Assembly (NCBI RefSeq): GCF_026210795.1
Contig: NC_089447.1
Location: 2,606,501-2,670,500 of the forward strand
Reading direction: 5' to 3'
Length of the DNA stretch: 64,000 nt
From: Rhizophagus irregularis
Taxonomy: Eukaryota; Glomeromycota; Glomeromycetes; Glomerales; Glomeraceae
Position numbers and translations under genes: made by a program. Below the pieces are notes generated by a model. It was not told where the DNA came from and did no database searches. It worked only from the letters and a program-made list of their open reading frames with translations. This document shows positions 47,608-60,690 of this stretch, piece after piece. Each line of letters begins with the position of its first letter. The stretch's first letter is position 1.

Positions 47608-50600
47608 TTATTTAATGATTATATATAACGTGATTTGTTGTAATCGAGTCAATTGATGTTTTTAATTAAGGTTAAAAAGTTAAAAAGAAGATAAAAAGTT
47701 TTTTCAGGGAAATTTTTTTTTTTTTCCGAAAAAGAAAAAAAAGTGAATATTTATATGATTTTTTTTATATACAATTATTTTAATCGGCTCATAATTTATT
47801 TAGCCTATTTTAATATATTCTATTGTTTAATACTGTGATATCACTTTTCACATGACCAAATTTTTAAATTAAGTAGTTTTGCGCATTTGCGCAGCGTTAT
47901 ACCAGAAACTAAGTCCAAATTCCAGAAATTTCCTCATATAGTAATGAATTGTACTTTTTACAATTACCTTAAACTATTCTTCTTTTAATATAATTCCATG
48001 CATAAACATCTAATCATATTAGATAATAAAAAAATTTTTTATGATATAATGTATAATGTAATGTAGTGTAATTCCATGTAATATCCTATTGCATCGGCCA
48101 CTTTGAACTTAAACCCGAGGCTAAAATTATACATATATATACATATATATACATATATATATTTATGAAAACCGAAAAAAAAAATTAAAATAACAAAATA
48201 ACTAAAATAAAAGGCCATAAACCCGAAATACACAATAATTCTTTTCGCAATAAATAAATAGTCATTATATTTTGGCTTCAAAATTGAACCTGACCATGAC
48301 TCAAGTTTCACTACCTAAGGTCATATTACCCATGAACTTTACATTCTTCTAGCATTCTATTTTCTGAGGAATCATACGATCATATTATTTACTTTTTCAC
48401 AAACTTAATTTGTACAACGTACGAAAAAAAAAGAAAAAAAAAAAATGACATTATAGTGAGATGATTATTTTTAAAACAATCAGATAATTTTTTTTTGCAT
48501 TTTATTAAATGAATTTTCAATAAAAAAAAGAACACAAGAAGATTTTCAATTGTTTTATACTTTAAAGATTATTTATGACAAAATTGTTTTTATTAAGGCT
48601 TAAATTTGGCGTTAATTCCTTAATATCACATAAATTTATCACTTATGCACAAATAAGATCAGGAGATTGCTTATTTGTTTGTGGGGTAATTTTACCATTT
48701 TTGCCGATGTAACATTAGATATTTTGAGGGGATGAATTCTTTTAAAGAAAATAAATTAATAAATAAAGTGAAAAAAAAGAATCATAAATATGAATGACTC
48801 ATTTTTTTTTTATTTTTCAATCGTAAACAAGAATTTAACCAATTAGATACTACATAACACAAACCTCGCATAAATAAAATTCATATAAATAAATAAACGA
48901 ATATGCATTGCTCCGCTCGTAACATTTCCTTAAAAGTGCGATTTGGCTTTAATAGGTTAAAGTTCTTTGAAACAAAAATAATTTACATTACTGATCAAAA
49001 CCATCAGTTTATGCATTGAATTTCTCTTTTTTATTTTCAATGGGAAAAAAATAGCTTACGTTATAAGAATCTGGAACTCTTTTATTGGGAATTGAGAAAA
49101 AATTGAGAAAAAAAATTTTTTTGAAGCTGAGAAAAAATTTTTTGAAACTGAGAAAAATGTTTTTTGAAACTGCGAAATATTTTTTTTTTTGAAATTGTGA
49201 AATATTTTTTTTTTGAATTTGTGGATTATTATTATTATTATTATTTTTTTGAAATTAAGAAATTTAAATTTTCGATTAGTTTTTACATTGCTAAAATTTT
49301 TCTACTCTCTTTTGAATTTAGTTTTTTTTTACCTGAAAAATGGGTAAAAGGATTACAATGAAATTCCCTCAAAGAAACTATGGCTACACTTTGTTATTTC
49401 CTTAATTGGAAATGTTCTTATAATAATTATAATATAAAAAGTATGGCCCCGAGTCTTTGTGTTTACCAATTGCGCAATGTTTATTGATCTTGATGAGATA
49501 AGATCAAACGAATCTATTTGATGAAATATTTCTTTGAATGGGACAAATATTTCCATATATAAATAGAATATGAAATTATTATGCAACAAATCCCGGCTTA
49601 TTACATAAATTTATAATTTTTCTTTCCAATAATAAATCTCCCATCTTACACATGGTGATTTTGCTAATGTTTTTACACGATAACTTAAAATATACGATTT
49701 CCCCAACATGAAAGGAATGTATTACAAATTAATTTAATTAATAATTATAATAATGATAAATAATAATAATAACAACAATAATAATAACGGGAGGTGAGAA
49801 AATTTTAAGATATTCATGCAGTATGCGAATTTTTGGTAAAAAATTTTTTTTTCTTTATTTTAAAATCTTCTATTTGTCTATATTTGTATCCATTGCTTTT
49901 TTCTTTTTCATTGTGTTAATTTAATTTTCGAGGATGACGAGAATAAAATCCTTCTTTTTTTTCTTTTATTTGCCTTTTGGAACAAACAATAAGTAAACTA
50001 TAATAGATTTTTAATTTTTAATTTGCCATAAAAATGATCAAAAAAAAAATTATTTTTTTTTCTCGGCCGCTGACAAATATCGTATAACCTTTTAGCCTTT
50101 CTTTTTTTTTTTTTCTTTAAACAATGACGAAATTAGAAATTCTTATTGTAAAAAAAGTATTGTATCATAAAAAAAATGTAATTGGCATTAAAAAGGCTGG
50201 CTGTGGAATTTTGCTAGCCTGTTATAAGTCAATGCATGTGTAACATTCCCCACGGTGGCGGTGACTAAAAAAGAGATTCTCCATCTAGATAATTTTATAT
50301 ACTCTAATAATAATATTCTTTTCAATCACTGATCTGATTTTCCAATGTGTGGGAAAAAATTCTCATGAATATTCATATCATTTTTTAATGCTAGTTTTTC
50401 TGCGGATTATATAAATTATATTCGATTATTTCTAAATAAATATATATATTATGCAAGTTTCCAAAAAAAGAATATATTTTACAAATATCATACCGGATGC
50501 TGAAAAGTGGGTAATTTCTACATCTATGCTCTTCGCGGACTAGCAAACAAAAGAAATTTTTGATATCAGAGGATCCGGAAAGGAGATTATTTACACGTAT

Positions 50601-50852
50601 TTATCTGATTGCTCAGTGTGGTATCTTATCTAACATTTTCCGAAAGCTTTTTGGCTGTTAGCAAAATAAACCAAGAAAAATCAATAAATGTTCTTTCAAT
50701 TTGATCAAAATGAATTAATAATTTGATAAAATGAATTAATTTAATAAGTGAAAAAAAAAAAATGCTTCTCAACCGGTATTAATTATTATCATATATAGTT
50801 ACTTTTATATTGTACTTTTATATCAATATAGGAAGGATCATGATTTTTAAAA
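47608..50852. other. Long gene-free region with simple repeats
   Basis: No supported gene. ACATATATAT repeats lie at about 48128-48165. A degenerate tandem repeat of about 28 bp (GAAACTGAGAAAAATTTTTT and variants) runs from 49100 to 49250 and ends in ATT repeats. Polyserine-like or Phe-rich frames here come from these tracts. Confidence 0.45.
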
Positions 50853-51035
50853 ATGAAATATCATCATCTCTTATTATCACGCATTATTGATAGAAATTCA
50901 TTAAATGAAGCATATTGCCGGTTGTTAACTGTTGCTAAATTAATCGAAGAACATTACGGATCAGAATACATCACTCCGAACATTCACCTTTCCCTTCATC
51001 TTACTGAATGCTGCCATAATTATGGTCCCTTGTAA
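50853..51035 (+). pseudogene. Isolated fragment of a CACTA-type transposase C-terminus
   Basis: Sixty codons read LLTVAKLIEEHYGSEYITPN, then IHLSLHLTECCHNYGPL. The pattern TPNxHLxxHLxEC..YGP is that of the DUF4218-like region of Tnp2 proteins, just before the W..F..ER motif. Nothing before or after extends it, so it is a scrap of a DNA transposon. Confidence 0.5.
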
Positions 51036-52153
51036 GGTCATTCAGGTGTGTATGAAGTGATCGTTATTGAACATGTATTAATCGTGATTACAGCATATTT
51101 TATAAATGATCAATGTGTATTAACATATAAGTTATTGTAATCAAAATTAATGTACTTATATATTTTATTTTGTTTTCTGATGGTAGTAGGCAGTTAACAT
51201 TAACAATCTTAATGTCTAAAAAAGAGGGCTATATTTTTATATATCATAAAATAAGGTTATATCATCCTTATTTTATTCAGTATTATACATCACTTTGAAT
51301 TATTTTAATCAATTAAATTGAATATATATAATTTTTGAATTTTATATTCTTTGATTTTTTTATAAATTAAAAATAAACCCTTATTATATATCATTATAAA
51401 GTATTTTCATTTTTATAAAAAAGGTTAAATACATTTTATATACATTTTTTTATTTATTTAAAATCTTTTAATGGTTAAATATTTTTTAAATTTAAAGTTA
51501 AAATTATATATTATTAATTTTTGTTTTTATAAGTATCCTAACCATAATCCAGATTTCAGAAAATATAACTTTATATTTCCTACCATTATATGAGTTTTTA
51601 TTATTAGTAAATAATATATATATATTTTTTCCATTATTATATTCAAAGGAAGTGGTGGTCCTTATTTAAAGGAAAAATTAAAATATGATAAATAATTTGC
51701 ACTCTAATAAATAATATATAAAATTTCTATGAATATTATTATATATATTATTTAATAAATTAAATTCATTAGTTTTCATTTAAATTGTTTTTTTTAATAA
51801 ACTTGCTTATCAAGTATTACTTGGATTGCTTTTTTATTTATGAATATACAGCAAATAGTAAGTTTTTGTTTTTGTATATAATACTTTTTTAAAATCTTTT
51901 AATTTTTAATTTTTATTATTTGCTATAGTTTCATTTAAAAAATAATAATTCCTTAAAATATTTCAAGATTTTTAATTCATTTAAGCAATAGTTATTGTAA
52001 TATATTAGTTTTAAAATATAATAAACTTCTTTTTCTATTTCAGATTTTTCAATTATATAATCATATTTTATTAACATTTTATTCCTTTGTATTTTTGTTT
52101 TTAATATCTTTATATTTTTAAATTTTATTAATTTTCCATCTTTTTCTTTTAAG
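51036..52153. other. AT-rich intergenic DNA
   Basis: No gene or clear repeat seen. Confidence 0.45.
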
Positions 52154-52232
52154 TAATTTTCCAGGACCCCGGATATCTAATATAAAGGTCATAATGGACT
52201 TTTGGCCAAAAACACCCCTTTTTGCTAAAACT

Positions 52233-52388
52233 CAAAAAATCGTTTTTTGTAAATATCTCAGCATCCAGTAATTCAATTTTAATGAACTTTTTTTATTTTG
52301 TAGCCCTCATTTAGCTCTACAATTTAAAAAAAAGTTCATCAAAATTGGACTACTGGATGCCGAGATATTTACAAAAAATGATTTTTTG
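52233..52388. repeat. Large hairpin in the LINE 5' region
   Basis: The stretch CAAAAAATCGTTTTTTGTAA ... TGTAG is followed, after an 11-bp centre (CCCTCATTTAG), by its reverse complement. Arms are about 70 bp with only a few, mainly transition, differences. A transcript from the element would fold here just upstream of ORF1. It could be an RNA signal or a nested foldback element. Confidence 0.75.
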
Positions 52389-52524
52389 CTGAAAAATGGG
52401 CCAATCTGCCGAAAGTGTGACTTGATCCCGATCTGCCAACTCTTTCTTGTAGATCCTTGGTCAAAAATTTCGCGAAAGAAATTTTTATTCTTCATATTAA
52501 CACATCTCTTATTTTACTATTAAA

Positions 52525-54404
52525 ATGCCTCCCAAAGGTAACAAAAAGGCTGGCAATAATCCTAACGGGAGACCTGCCAAGCGACAAGACAAACGGAACA
52601 AAAATAAAGACTCTGGCTCTGACGTTTCGAACTCTGATAATGAACAAACAAACAATAAAAACAACCCTTCCAAACGTACCCGTACGCTCCCCGATAATCC
52701 TATGGAAGAAGACTACGTCGCCGACTCAGCGGCTGATGCTGAAGGTAGCAATACTACTCCTCCTCAACAAAATAATGCTGACAATTTTTCGTCTCCTCCT
52801 CCTGAAGATAATACTGCGCCTTCTGCGCCTGGTTCTGTCGTGTCTGGTACTGACGCGTTCATGCATGCTCCAAAAGACAAAGAATCTTCCCCTTAAACGC
52901 GTCTCCTAATAAGGATATTATGGATATCAATGATACTTCTCCTCTTCCCCCGATACGCCCACTATTACTATTCTTAGGCATGATTATCAAGCTGCTGCAG
53001 CGCCTAATACTTCTCCCGAATTTGTGAAAAAGTACCCTACCAATCGGGCTATGATTGACGCTGTCAACAATCTCCTTTTGGAAACTTATCATTCTTACAC
53101 TGGCCGCGCGTACGTCCTGGTTCTGCTACCTTAAACGATTGGTTATTCATTTTAATTCGACCACTGAACGTAACGCCTGCCTTTCCCTCCAACATGATGA
53201 TCTTGCTGATCTAAAATTTTTTCTGCACGACCCTCAGCAACTCCGAACCGATGAAGATCTCCGGGCTATTCAAGTTACTGACATCCCATTTTTCATCAAA
53301 AAAGATGATATCATTGCTCTTTTCAAAAAGTATGGTAACATACAATCCTGTCGCCTCCATACACGTGCCAATGCTAAGGTCCAACAGGCTCGTATCGTTT
53401 ATGATGATGCTTCACCCATTCAACGTTTCGTGAACAAACAGTGGGCGATCTATTGTTATTCCACTTGTCTGCGCATTACGCCGTGCTCTCTCACTTGATC
53501 AAAAGAAATCATGACGTGAATTCGTGTTGCTGCTATCTCAGCTTTCCTCTGAACTCTTAAAGATGTGCATTTAGCACCGCCCTTGGTGCGAGCAATTGGC
53601 GCTATGGCTGTTAACATCCCCCTGTCTCTTAATTCTTATAAACCTAAACGATGGGCTTATATTACCTTCAAATCACAGCAAATGATGGACAATGCAATGG
53701 AACATTCAATTGCTTTGCAAGGCCATAGGCTCCAATGGGAACTTCCTGAAAATACAAACAAGCTTTACCACAGATGCGGTAAACTTGGTTGCGCTCCTAC
53801 TGCTTGCCCATTGAACAACTCTCGAGGTCGCTCGTGCACCCGTAATCCTGTTGCACACTTAAAAGAACATTTTAATATTGGACAATCAAATAACTAAAAC
53901 TCTTCTGCTAATCGCAGTAGACGTCATTCCCGTTCTCAATCCAAAGATCGTTCCAATTCTCGACAACGTAATCATTCAGCCAATAACACTGGACGAAACA
54001 ATAATTATAATAATAATGCTTCTTCACCCAATTCTCTTAACTCCAATAATTCTACCCAATCTGCACCACGACCTCGATCTAATGAGCGTAAAGGCAAAGA
54101 GCGTTCAGTTTCTTTTTCCACTTCCCAACGTAATAGTACCTTTACTTCCAATTCATCTGGTCATAAACCTCCCTTGGTGGATCCTAATTGTTCCCAAATT
54201 CAAGAGATCCTTTCAGTGCTTAAAAGCCTTCAAGAAGATATGGCTAGTGTACGTGCTAGAATTCATGCTCTTGAACTAGCTGATCAGAGGATGTCTCGGC
54301 TGGAACTCCGTATTTTTGGACACATACAAGATGATGTTCTCCCACCTGATCCCAATGATTCTTCACATATGCTTGTTGACGATCGCCAACGCACCCTCAT
54401 ATAA
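52525..54404 (+). pseudogene. LINE ORF1 protein (RRM, zinc knuckle, RS-rich), broken
   Basis: Starts at the ATG 52525 (MPPKGNKKAGNNPNGRPAKR), a basic and then acidic disordered N-terminus ending in a stop at 52894-52896. The rest is spread over other frames. An RRM-like domain lies at about 53270-53420 (AIQVTDIPFFIKKDDIIALF ... ARIVYDD). At 53565-53897 is a segment ending in a Cys-rich knuckle (RCGKLGCAPTACPL). An RS-like stretch follows (RSRRHSRSQSKDRSNSRQRN), then a short coiled coil (LEIAxx-type: ILSVLKSLQEDMASVRARI). About four frame changes or stops separate these pieces. ORF1 proteins bind the element RNA. Confidence 0.7.
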
Positions 54405-54866
54405 CAGCAATCCGCCAACCCGCCCCCTCGACCAGCGCTTTTCCGGCCCGGTTCTCCCTCCACCAATGGTCCCCTGTTCCCCGTTCTACTATTTCCTCCT
54501 CCCCCATCCCCGAAACTGCCGATGAAGCTACCATCAATAAAGAACGTGCTGAAATTTATTCCTTCCAACGATCTCTAGATAACAAATTTGATCACTTATC
54601 CAGCTCTATTAATAGATTTATTAGCTCCATTTCTGGTGGCTCTTTCTCGGACTTAGTCAATTAGACTTCGTCTGATTAATTTGTTATCCTCCTCTTTCAC
54701 CCCGCAGTTTCTATCATAGTGTAATAATGATGAATAATAACATAGATTATGATACCTTTGTGCGAAATCCCCCAACCCCGTTGATTTTAGTAATAATTTT
54801 AATGATCCTTTATCTGATACATTATTTTCCTCTTCATCCTTTATTTCACCCATCCCCAACTCCTTT

Positions 54867-57800
54867 AACATTTCTTCCTTTAATGTTAATGGTCTAAAAA
54901 CTCCTGGTCATGGTTCGTTTAAAATGGACCAAATTTTTTCCTTTTTTTCCCATAACCATATTTTTTTTGGTGGTATTGTTGATACTCATTTATCACCTAA
55001 ACAAATGAAATTTTTATCTAAGCGTGTTTGTGATTATACTTCTTTCCATTCTGATCTGGATTCTACTAAACACGGCCGTTCTTCTGGTGGTGTTTCTTTG
55101 TTCATACACAACTCTTTAGCTACCCATGTCCAGTTTTATCAATCCCATTCTTCCCGAATTCTTTCTGTAGACTTATTTTTTAAAGGCAATGTTAAATTGC
55201 GTATATTTGTAGTTTATATTCCTCCTACAAATGATCTTGTTCTTCGGTACGAAGTCATTGATCAATTAATTTCTCTTATTTCTCAAACTTCTTCACAAAA
55301 TTTTCACCATGCTATTTGTGGTGATTTCAACATGAATTTGGAGAAATTTTACCCCATATTTTTGCATCAACCTCAGGTTGCCGCTAAAAAAGTTCATAAA
55401 TTATTTCATTATTTGCTTTCTCATAATTATGAGGATTGTACTCCCTTAATTTATCTAGTACCTTGGGTACTTATCACCACTTGGACACTATTACCCGTAT
55501 TGACTTTGTTTGGTCCTGCCCGCTTTTTCACCGTTATATGTTAACATCAACTATTTTTGATGCCTATGATTTACACATTTCTGATCACAACCCTATTATC
55601 ACCTATTTTGACGCCTCTTTACTGTCAGATGCTATTAAATCTGCACGTGCTCGTCAACTTGGTCGTAATACTCGACGCATTTTTAAATATGATTCTATTT
55701 CTATGGAACAGTGGACTGCCTTTGCTGATGACTTGGATAAGTTATGCCCAATTGATCCACTTGTCTTCGATACTTGGCCTCTTAATCAGAAATGTGAATA
55801 TCTTCATTCTAGAATTATTAAAGCTGCAAAATCCCAGCTACCCTCAGTTACTGTGGGCAATACCTATGCTCCGAAGAAGCCTAAAGATCTAGAAACTTTA
55901 TGTCAATCTTATCGATTTTTGTCTAAAGTGGCGAAGATTATTCGCTCCCTTCACAAAAACCCTGCGTTATATTCTGTTCGTTTTGAGTCCAAATGGTCTT
56001 CATATTATTTACGTCTTAATCAACTCCTTTTTAGTTATAAACAAATTTTTGTTACTTCTACTGTTCTTCCTTCCTCTCTTTGTGATGAACGAATTGATGA
56101 TTTTGCTAATTTACTTCAAATATTAGAGAATATGACTTTGCTTTTGCGAAGCCTACTTTTGCTTAAAGAAAAAGAATTTCAAGCTTCTTCTATTCAGGCA
56201 AAAATTGATGCTCAGAATGATAACTTCACCAATGATATCTCTACCTTTATTGAATCTGCCTTGTCACGAACCAGACGATGAATCGTTCTTGATCGTGTCT
56301 TTATTGATCATCCAACACGCCCTACTTTATTAACTTCTCCAGATGTTATTGATCAAGAAGTCATTGAACATTTTCAAAATTTTGTTCCAATTACCTCCAC
56401 TTCTCCTTCTTCCATACAGGATTTGCCAGATCGATGGTCTAACGCTTATGCACCGCTTGCTGAAGTCTCTCCAGCTATTTTTGATTCACTTATGGATCCT
56501 CCTACCCTTGATGAATGGTCTTCAACGATTTCCTCCATGCTTAATGATAAAGCCCCCAGACCTTCTATGATCTCATATGAGATGTTGAAACATTTAGGAT
56601 CCTCTGCTTCTGCTCTTCTCTTTAACCTAATTTGTGCCTGTCTATCAGATGCAAATATCCCTGATTTATGGAGACAAGCTACTGTCTTTCCTATTCCGAA
56701 ACCGCATGAATGGAAATGCCAACTCAAGAATACTCGTCCTATTACTTTATTAGAAGTGATTCGCAAGGCTTTGGTTAAGCTCTTTTACAATCGCTTTGCT
56801 CCTTTGCTCGCTTCCCACCATGTTCTTCAAGGAGGAAACTTCGCAGGTTTACCTGGAGGTTCTTGCCGCGATCCTATTATTACACTGGAATCTATTATCC
56901 ACGATTCAGTAGTCACTAAACAATCTTTATGGATTCTCTCTCAAGACATTTCAAAGGCGTTTGATTCTGTTGATCTATCCATGTTGCGTTTTGCTCTCCA
57001 ACGCTTACGTCTACCAGAAAATGCTATTCAATTCTTACTTTCTTTATTTATGTCACGTTCTAATCGTGTCATTACTGCACATGGCCTTACTCCGCCTTAT
57101 AGAGTTAGAATTGGTATAGACCAAGGTGAAGTTATCTCTCCGCTTTTATGGGTTATTTATTTAGACCCTTTGCTCACAGTCCTGAAAAATGAAATGAAAG
57201 ACCCTTATTGTTTGGTTTCTCCTATGGCTTCCGATCTTGTTTCACCAAACTCTCGTTCTTTGGATGTTTTAAAGATTAATAATTTGGTGTTTATGGATGA
57301 TTCTACTCTGATTTCTTCTTCTAAAAAGGGAATGGAACATATGTTGTCCATCACTGAAGAATTTTATCGTTTGAACAACACCTCAGCCAACCATAACAAA
57401 TATGTTTTAGCCACCAATGCAGTTGCTACTTCTCGAGATTTATCTCCTATAGCCTTTAATTTATTGACTTCATCACTCAACACTACAACCAATATTACGG
57501 TTACTCCTATCCCTATGACCTCATCTTTCCGTTTCTTGGGCGTTTGGTTTAATATTAATGGCTCTAGGAATTTTATTCGACAACAACTCAAGCGAGAATG
57601 TAATTCTTTCTCTGCAATTCTCCGCCCGGCGAAATTGACTGTTCAACAAGTGGTTTATCTTTATAATACTGTTTTGATCCCGAAATTGGATTATCGTATG
57701 CAAGTTACACATTTATCTGAGGTTGAATGTTCTACTATTACTTCTCCAATTCGTGCTTTAGTTAAACATAAGGCCAAACTATCACGTTCTGTTCCTAATG

Positions 57801-60376
57801 TGGTGTTATATTTAACACAAGCTTTGGGTTTGATCAATTTATTTTCATTTCAACAACAAAGTCATTTTACTAATTTATTTTTGTTAGCAAATTCTTCTTC
57901 TGTTTTTATGAAGTTACTTTTTAATTATAGGTTGAGGTTTATTCAATTTTACTGTTTAATTCCTATTTCTCCTTTGATGGTTTTGGATTGGTCTTATTGG
58001 TCTTCTCTTATAATTTTTAAACAAGATTATATTGCTAATACTTTAGCTTCACTGCTCTCAACTCCTTTCCGTCTGTCACGTGCTAATTTATCGCCTGTGC
58101 CTGATTTAACTTATCCTAATGGCCATACTCCCATTTATCAATGTCTTTCTTTGGATGTATTTAAGGCCAATTTAACAAGACTCCGAAAACGTTGCCTTTT
58201 CTACCTTTCGCAACTGTTGACACCCCAGGGAACACATTTACTTTCTTGGCCTGTCATATATGCTAATTCTTCCCAAAAGCGTGGTAATGCCCGTCTTCCC
58301 AATTGGTACAAAAATCTTTTTGTTAACGTCACGGTTCCAGATAAATTTGGTTTATTAAAAGATCAATTTATGACTAATCAATGCCCTGTGAGCCATATCA
58401 CGAAAGAACTTACTCCTTGTACTCCTCCTTCTGGTTATAAGAAGAATTGGATAGTGACGCTGCATGATGATGGCTCCCCCATATTCGGTAAACAGATTCA
58501 GCTTCAACCCAAGCATTCCACCTGTACTATTGTACATTGGATCTCAGACTGCTTACCTCGTCCGAGTGATTTGATCACTCTACAACCTTGCCCTGGCTGC
58601 AACTTGAATATAAATAAATCTTCGTATTCAAAGAAATTTGTTGCCACTAGCTCTGTGTCCTGCTCCTACTCGGTCTCTCTTAGTCACTCATGGATTTTAC
58701 CTATGAAGCAATCATCCATTACGAGTCATACTTCCAGCTTGACTGCTACAGTGTCATGGGCGGAAATCAAGGATTTTGTTACTTCAAATTATAATCCTTC
58801 AACTGGATCAGTATTAGCTGTTGATATTCTCAATTCCTCTTTCAACACTGTTGATATAGCTTTACCTACTCCACGCTTATTTACAGCTGGCGATGTTGCT
58901 GCATCATCGGTTGTGCTTTCTCCAGATTCACATTACACCTTTTACACTGATGGCTCTCTTATTAATTTAGGAACTAGTGATGTTTTTATGGGATGGGGCT
59001 GGGTTCAAATTGTCAAAGACTCTGGCTTTCTTAACTCTATTGCCACTTATAAGCGGGGTATTATTCGTGATTGGCCTTCCTCTTCGCGTGCCGAAGCTGC
59101 TGCTATTTATGCTGCTTTATCAGCCTCCCCTGCCAACTCTGTTGTTCATATCTATACAGATTCACAGTCTTCCATTGAGGGTTTGAAACATTGTTTCTTA
59201 TCTGATTATTCAGATTCTCGTCTTTATTATAAGACTACCAATTTTGAACTTTGGGCCATCATCCAACAACTGATTGTGGATAAACAACTCTCAGTTTTGC
59301 CTTTCAAAGTTAAAGCTCACTCTAATTTTTACTGGAATGACTTTGCTGATTCTCTTGCCAATACTGCCCATACATCTGATGATGCTGTTCTCATCTCCTG
59401 TCTCGATCTCGCAGCAGTTCATGATTATATTATGTTCTATGATGACGTAGTCTGCGAATCTAACCCCAGACATTTGTTTAAACAATATCATCAAATGTTG
59501 TATATGAAAGACCTTTTAGCTCTTTCGCGTTTTCATTTTATTTTTCTCTTAACGGATCCTTCTGGATATATGATTGACTGGGCCCTTACTTGGCATACGT
59601 TAATGTTTCAACCCAAATTTGATAACTCTTTCACTAAAGAAAATGTTTCTAGACATCATACGTTAAAATTCCAACTCTTTCTGGAAGACCTACCCACTTT
59701 GGAATCACTGAAAAGGACACGACCAGATTTATACGTGGAAATTCTAACTTGTCGTTCCTGTGAAGACCATTTAGAAGATTTTATGTATTTATTTTTATGC
59801 ATTAAGCGTCGTGATAGATTACATCAACTCTTAATATCTTATCTTCACCACCTTACCCAAAAAATTAAAGAAGCGGGTGATAATGCCAATTGCGATTATT
59901 CTATTCTAGTGGATAGAATCACTTCCCTTCCTTGTTGGTCTTTCTCATCTCGTAACTGGTCGTCCTATAGTCTGGTTCGTGGCTGTTTGCCCACCGCCTT
60001 TCTGGAAGTTTTTGAATCCTTAGGTATTCCTCGCCTCGCTGCTATGAATGTGGTTGCCGCCATACATAACAATTTTATCAACAAATTCCGTAAACGAATT
60101 TGGAATCTGCATTCGTATGATAAAGGATTATGGGAACATGCGATGAACATTACTTCAACACTTAAACAGTCTCCAAGGCCTAAAGGTTTGTCTAAATCTT
60201 CTTATTTACCTTACTCATCTTTGCCACCTCCGACCCAAATTGATTCACGTGCCTCCGGAACCGATTGGTTAAAAAACTCGATGCAATATGGATTATCTTG
60301 GTTTAATCACATTTCGGGTTTTATGGGTCGTCTAACGGTGCTACTTAATAACCGCTTTTGCAGGATGGAGTGTTGA
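54867..60376 (+). pseudogene. LINE ORF2: APE endonuclease, reverse transcriptase, RNase H
   Basis: The endonuclease begins near 54867 (SFNVNGLKTPG) with VYIPPTNDLVL, ICGDFNMNLE, and later RIDFVWSC and SDHNPII, including the catalytic His. A frameshift lies between about 55440 and 55545. From 55436 a single frame runs to 60376, apart from a TGA at 56279-56281. The reverse transcriptase (from about 56700) has KNTRPITLLEV, QDISKAFDSV, GIDQGEVISPLLW and VFMDDST, with FMDD in place of the usual YADD or FADD. The RNase H domain (58930-59390) has FYTDGS, SSRAEAAAIYAAL, YTDSQSS and NDFADSLANTAH. An APE-type LINE with RNase H fits the I or Tad1 groups. With one frameshift and one TGA it is nearly intact. 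Confidence 0.85.
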
Positions 60377-60690
60377 TTTTAATAGTGGGCGCATCATTCG
60401 TTATTATGTTAGCATAGTTGCTTCTACTTTGATTGGGATATATCGAGGGGGAGATCTAGGAAGTGTTAGTATTAGCGATTTTTCTTTTGAATTTTCTTTT
60501 AATTTTAATTTCTTTCTAGGAGACTATATAGCTTTGTTTTTAGTTAGTTTTTATTTTATTTTTCTTTTTCTCTCATGTAATTTGGTAAAGTTTGATAAAT
60601 AATTAATAAAGATAAAGGCTGCTATGCCATGTTTGCTCGAAAGTGTGACTTATGACCTGTTTTGGAGATATCCGGGGTCCTAATTTTCCA

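Larger units (their letters stand above)
52154..60690 (+). mobile_element. LINE-coding element with inverted termini and 10-bp target duplication
   Basis: The unit 52164-60680 (8,517 bp) begins GGACCCCGGATATCT and ends AGATATCCGGGGTCC, a perfect 15-bp inverted repeat. A weaker match extends inward to GGTCATAA. TAATTTTCCA lies immediately outside on both sides (52154-52163 and 60681-60690). Such termini and a 9-11-bp duplication are typical of Mutator-like DNA transposons, yet the only genes inside are LINE ORF1 and ORF2. No poly-A or simple-repeat tail is present at the 3' end. GAAAGTGTGACTT also occurs near both ends in direct orientation (52411 and 60639). Confidence 0.8.

Noticed and set aside
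54284-54568. Minus-strand Gly/Ser/Arg-rich frame
   Set aside because: Shadow of the LINE between ORF1 and ORF2.
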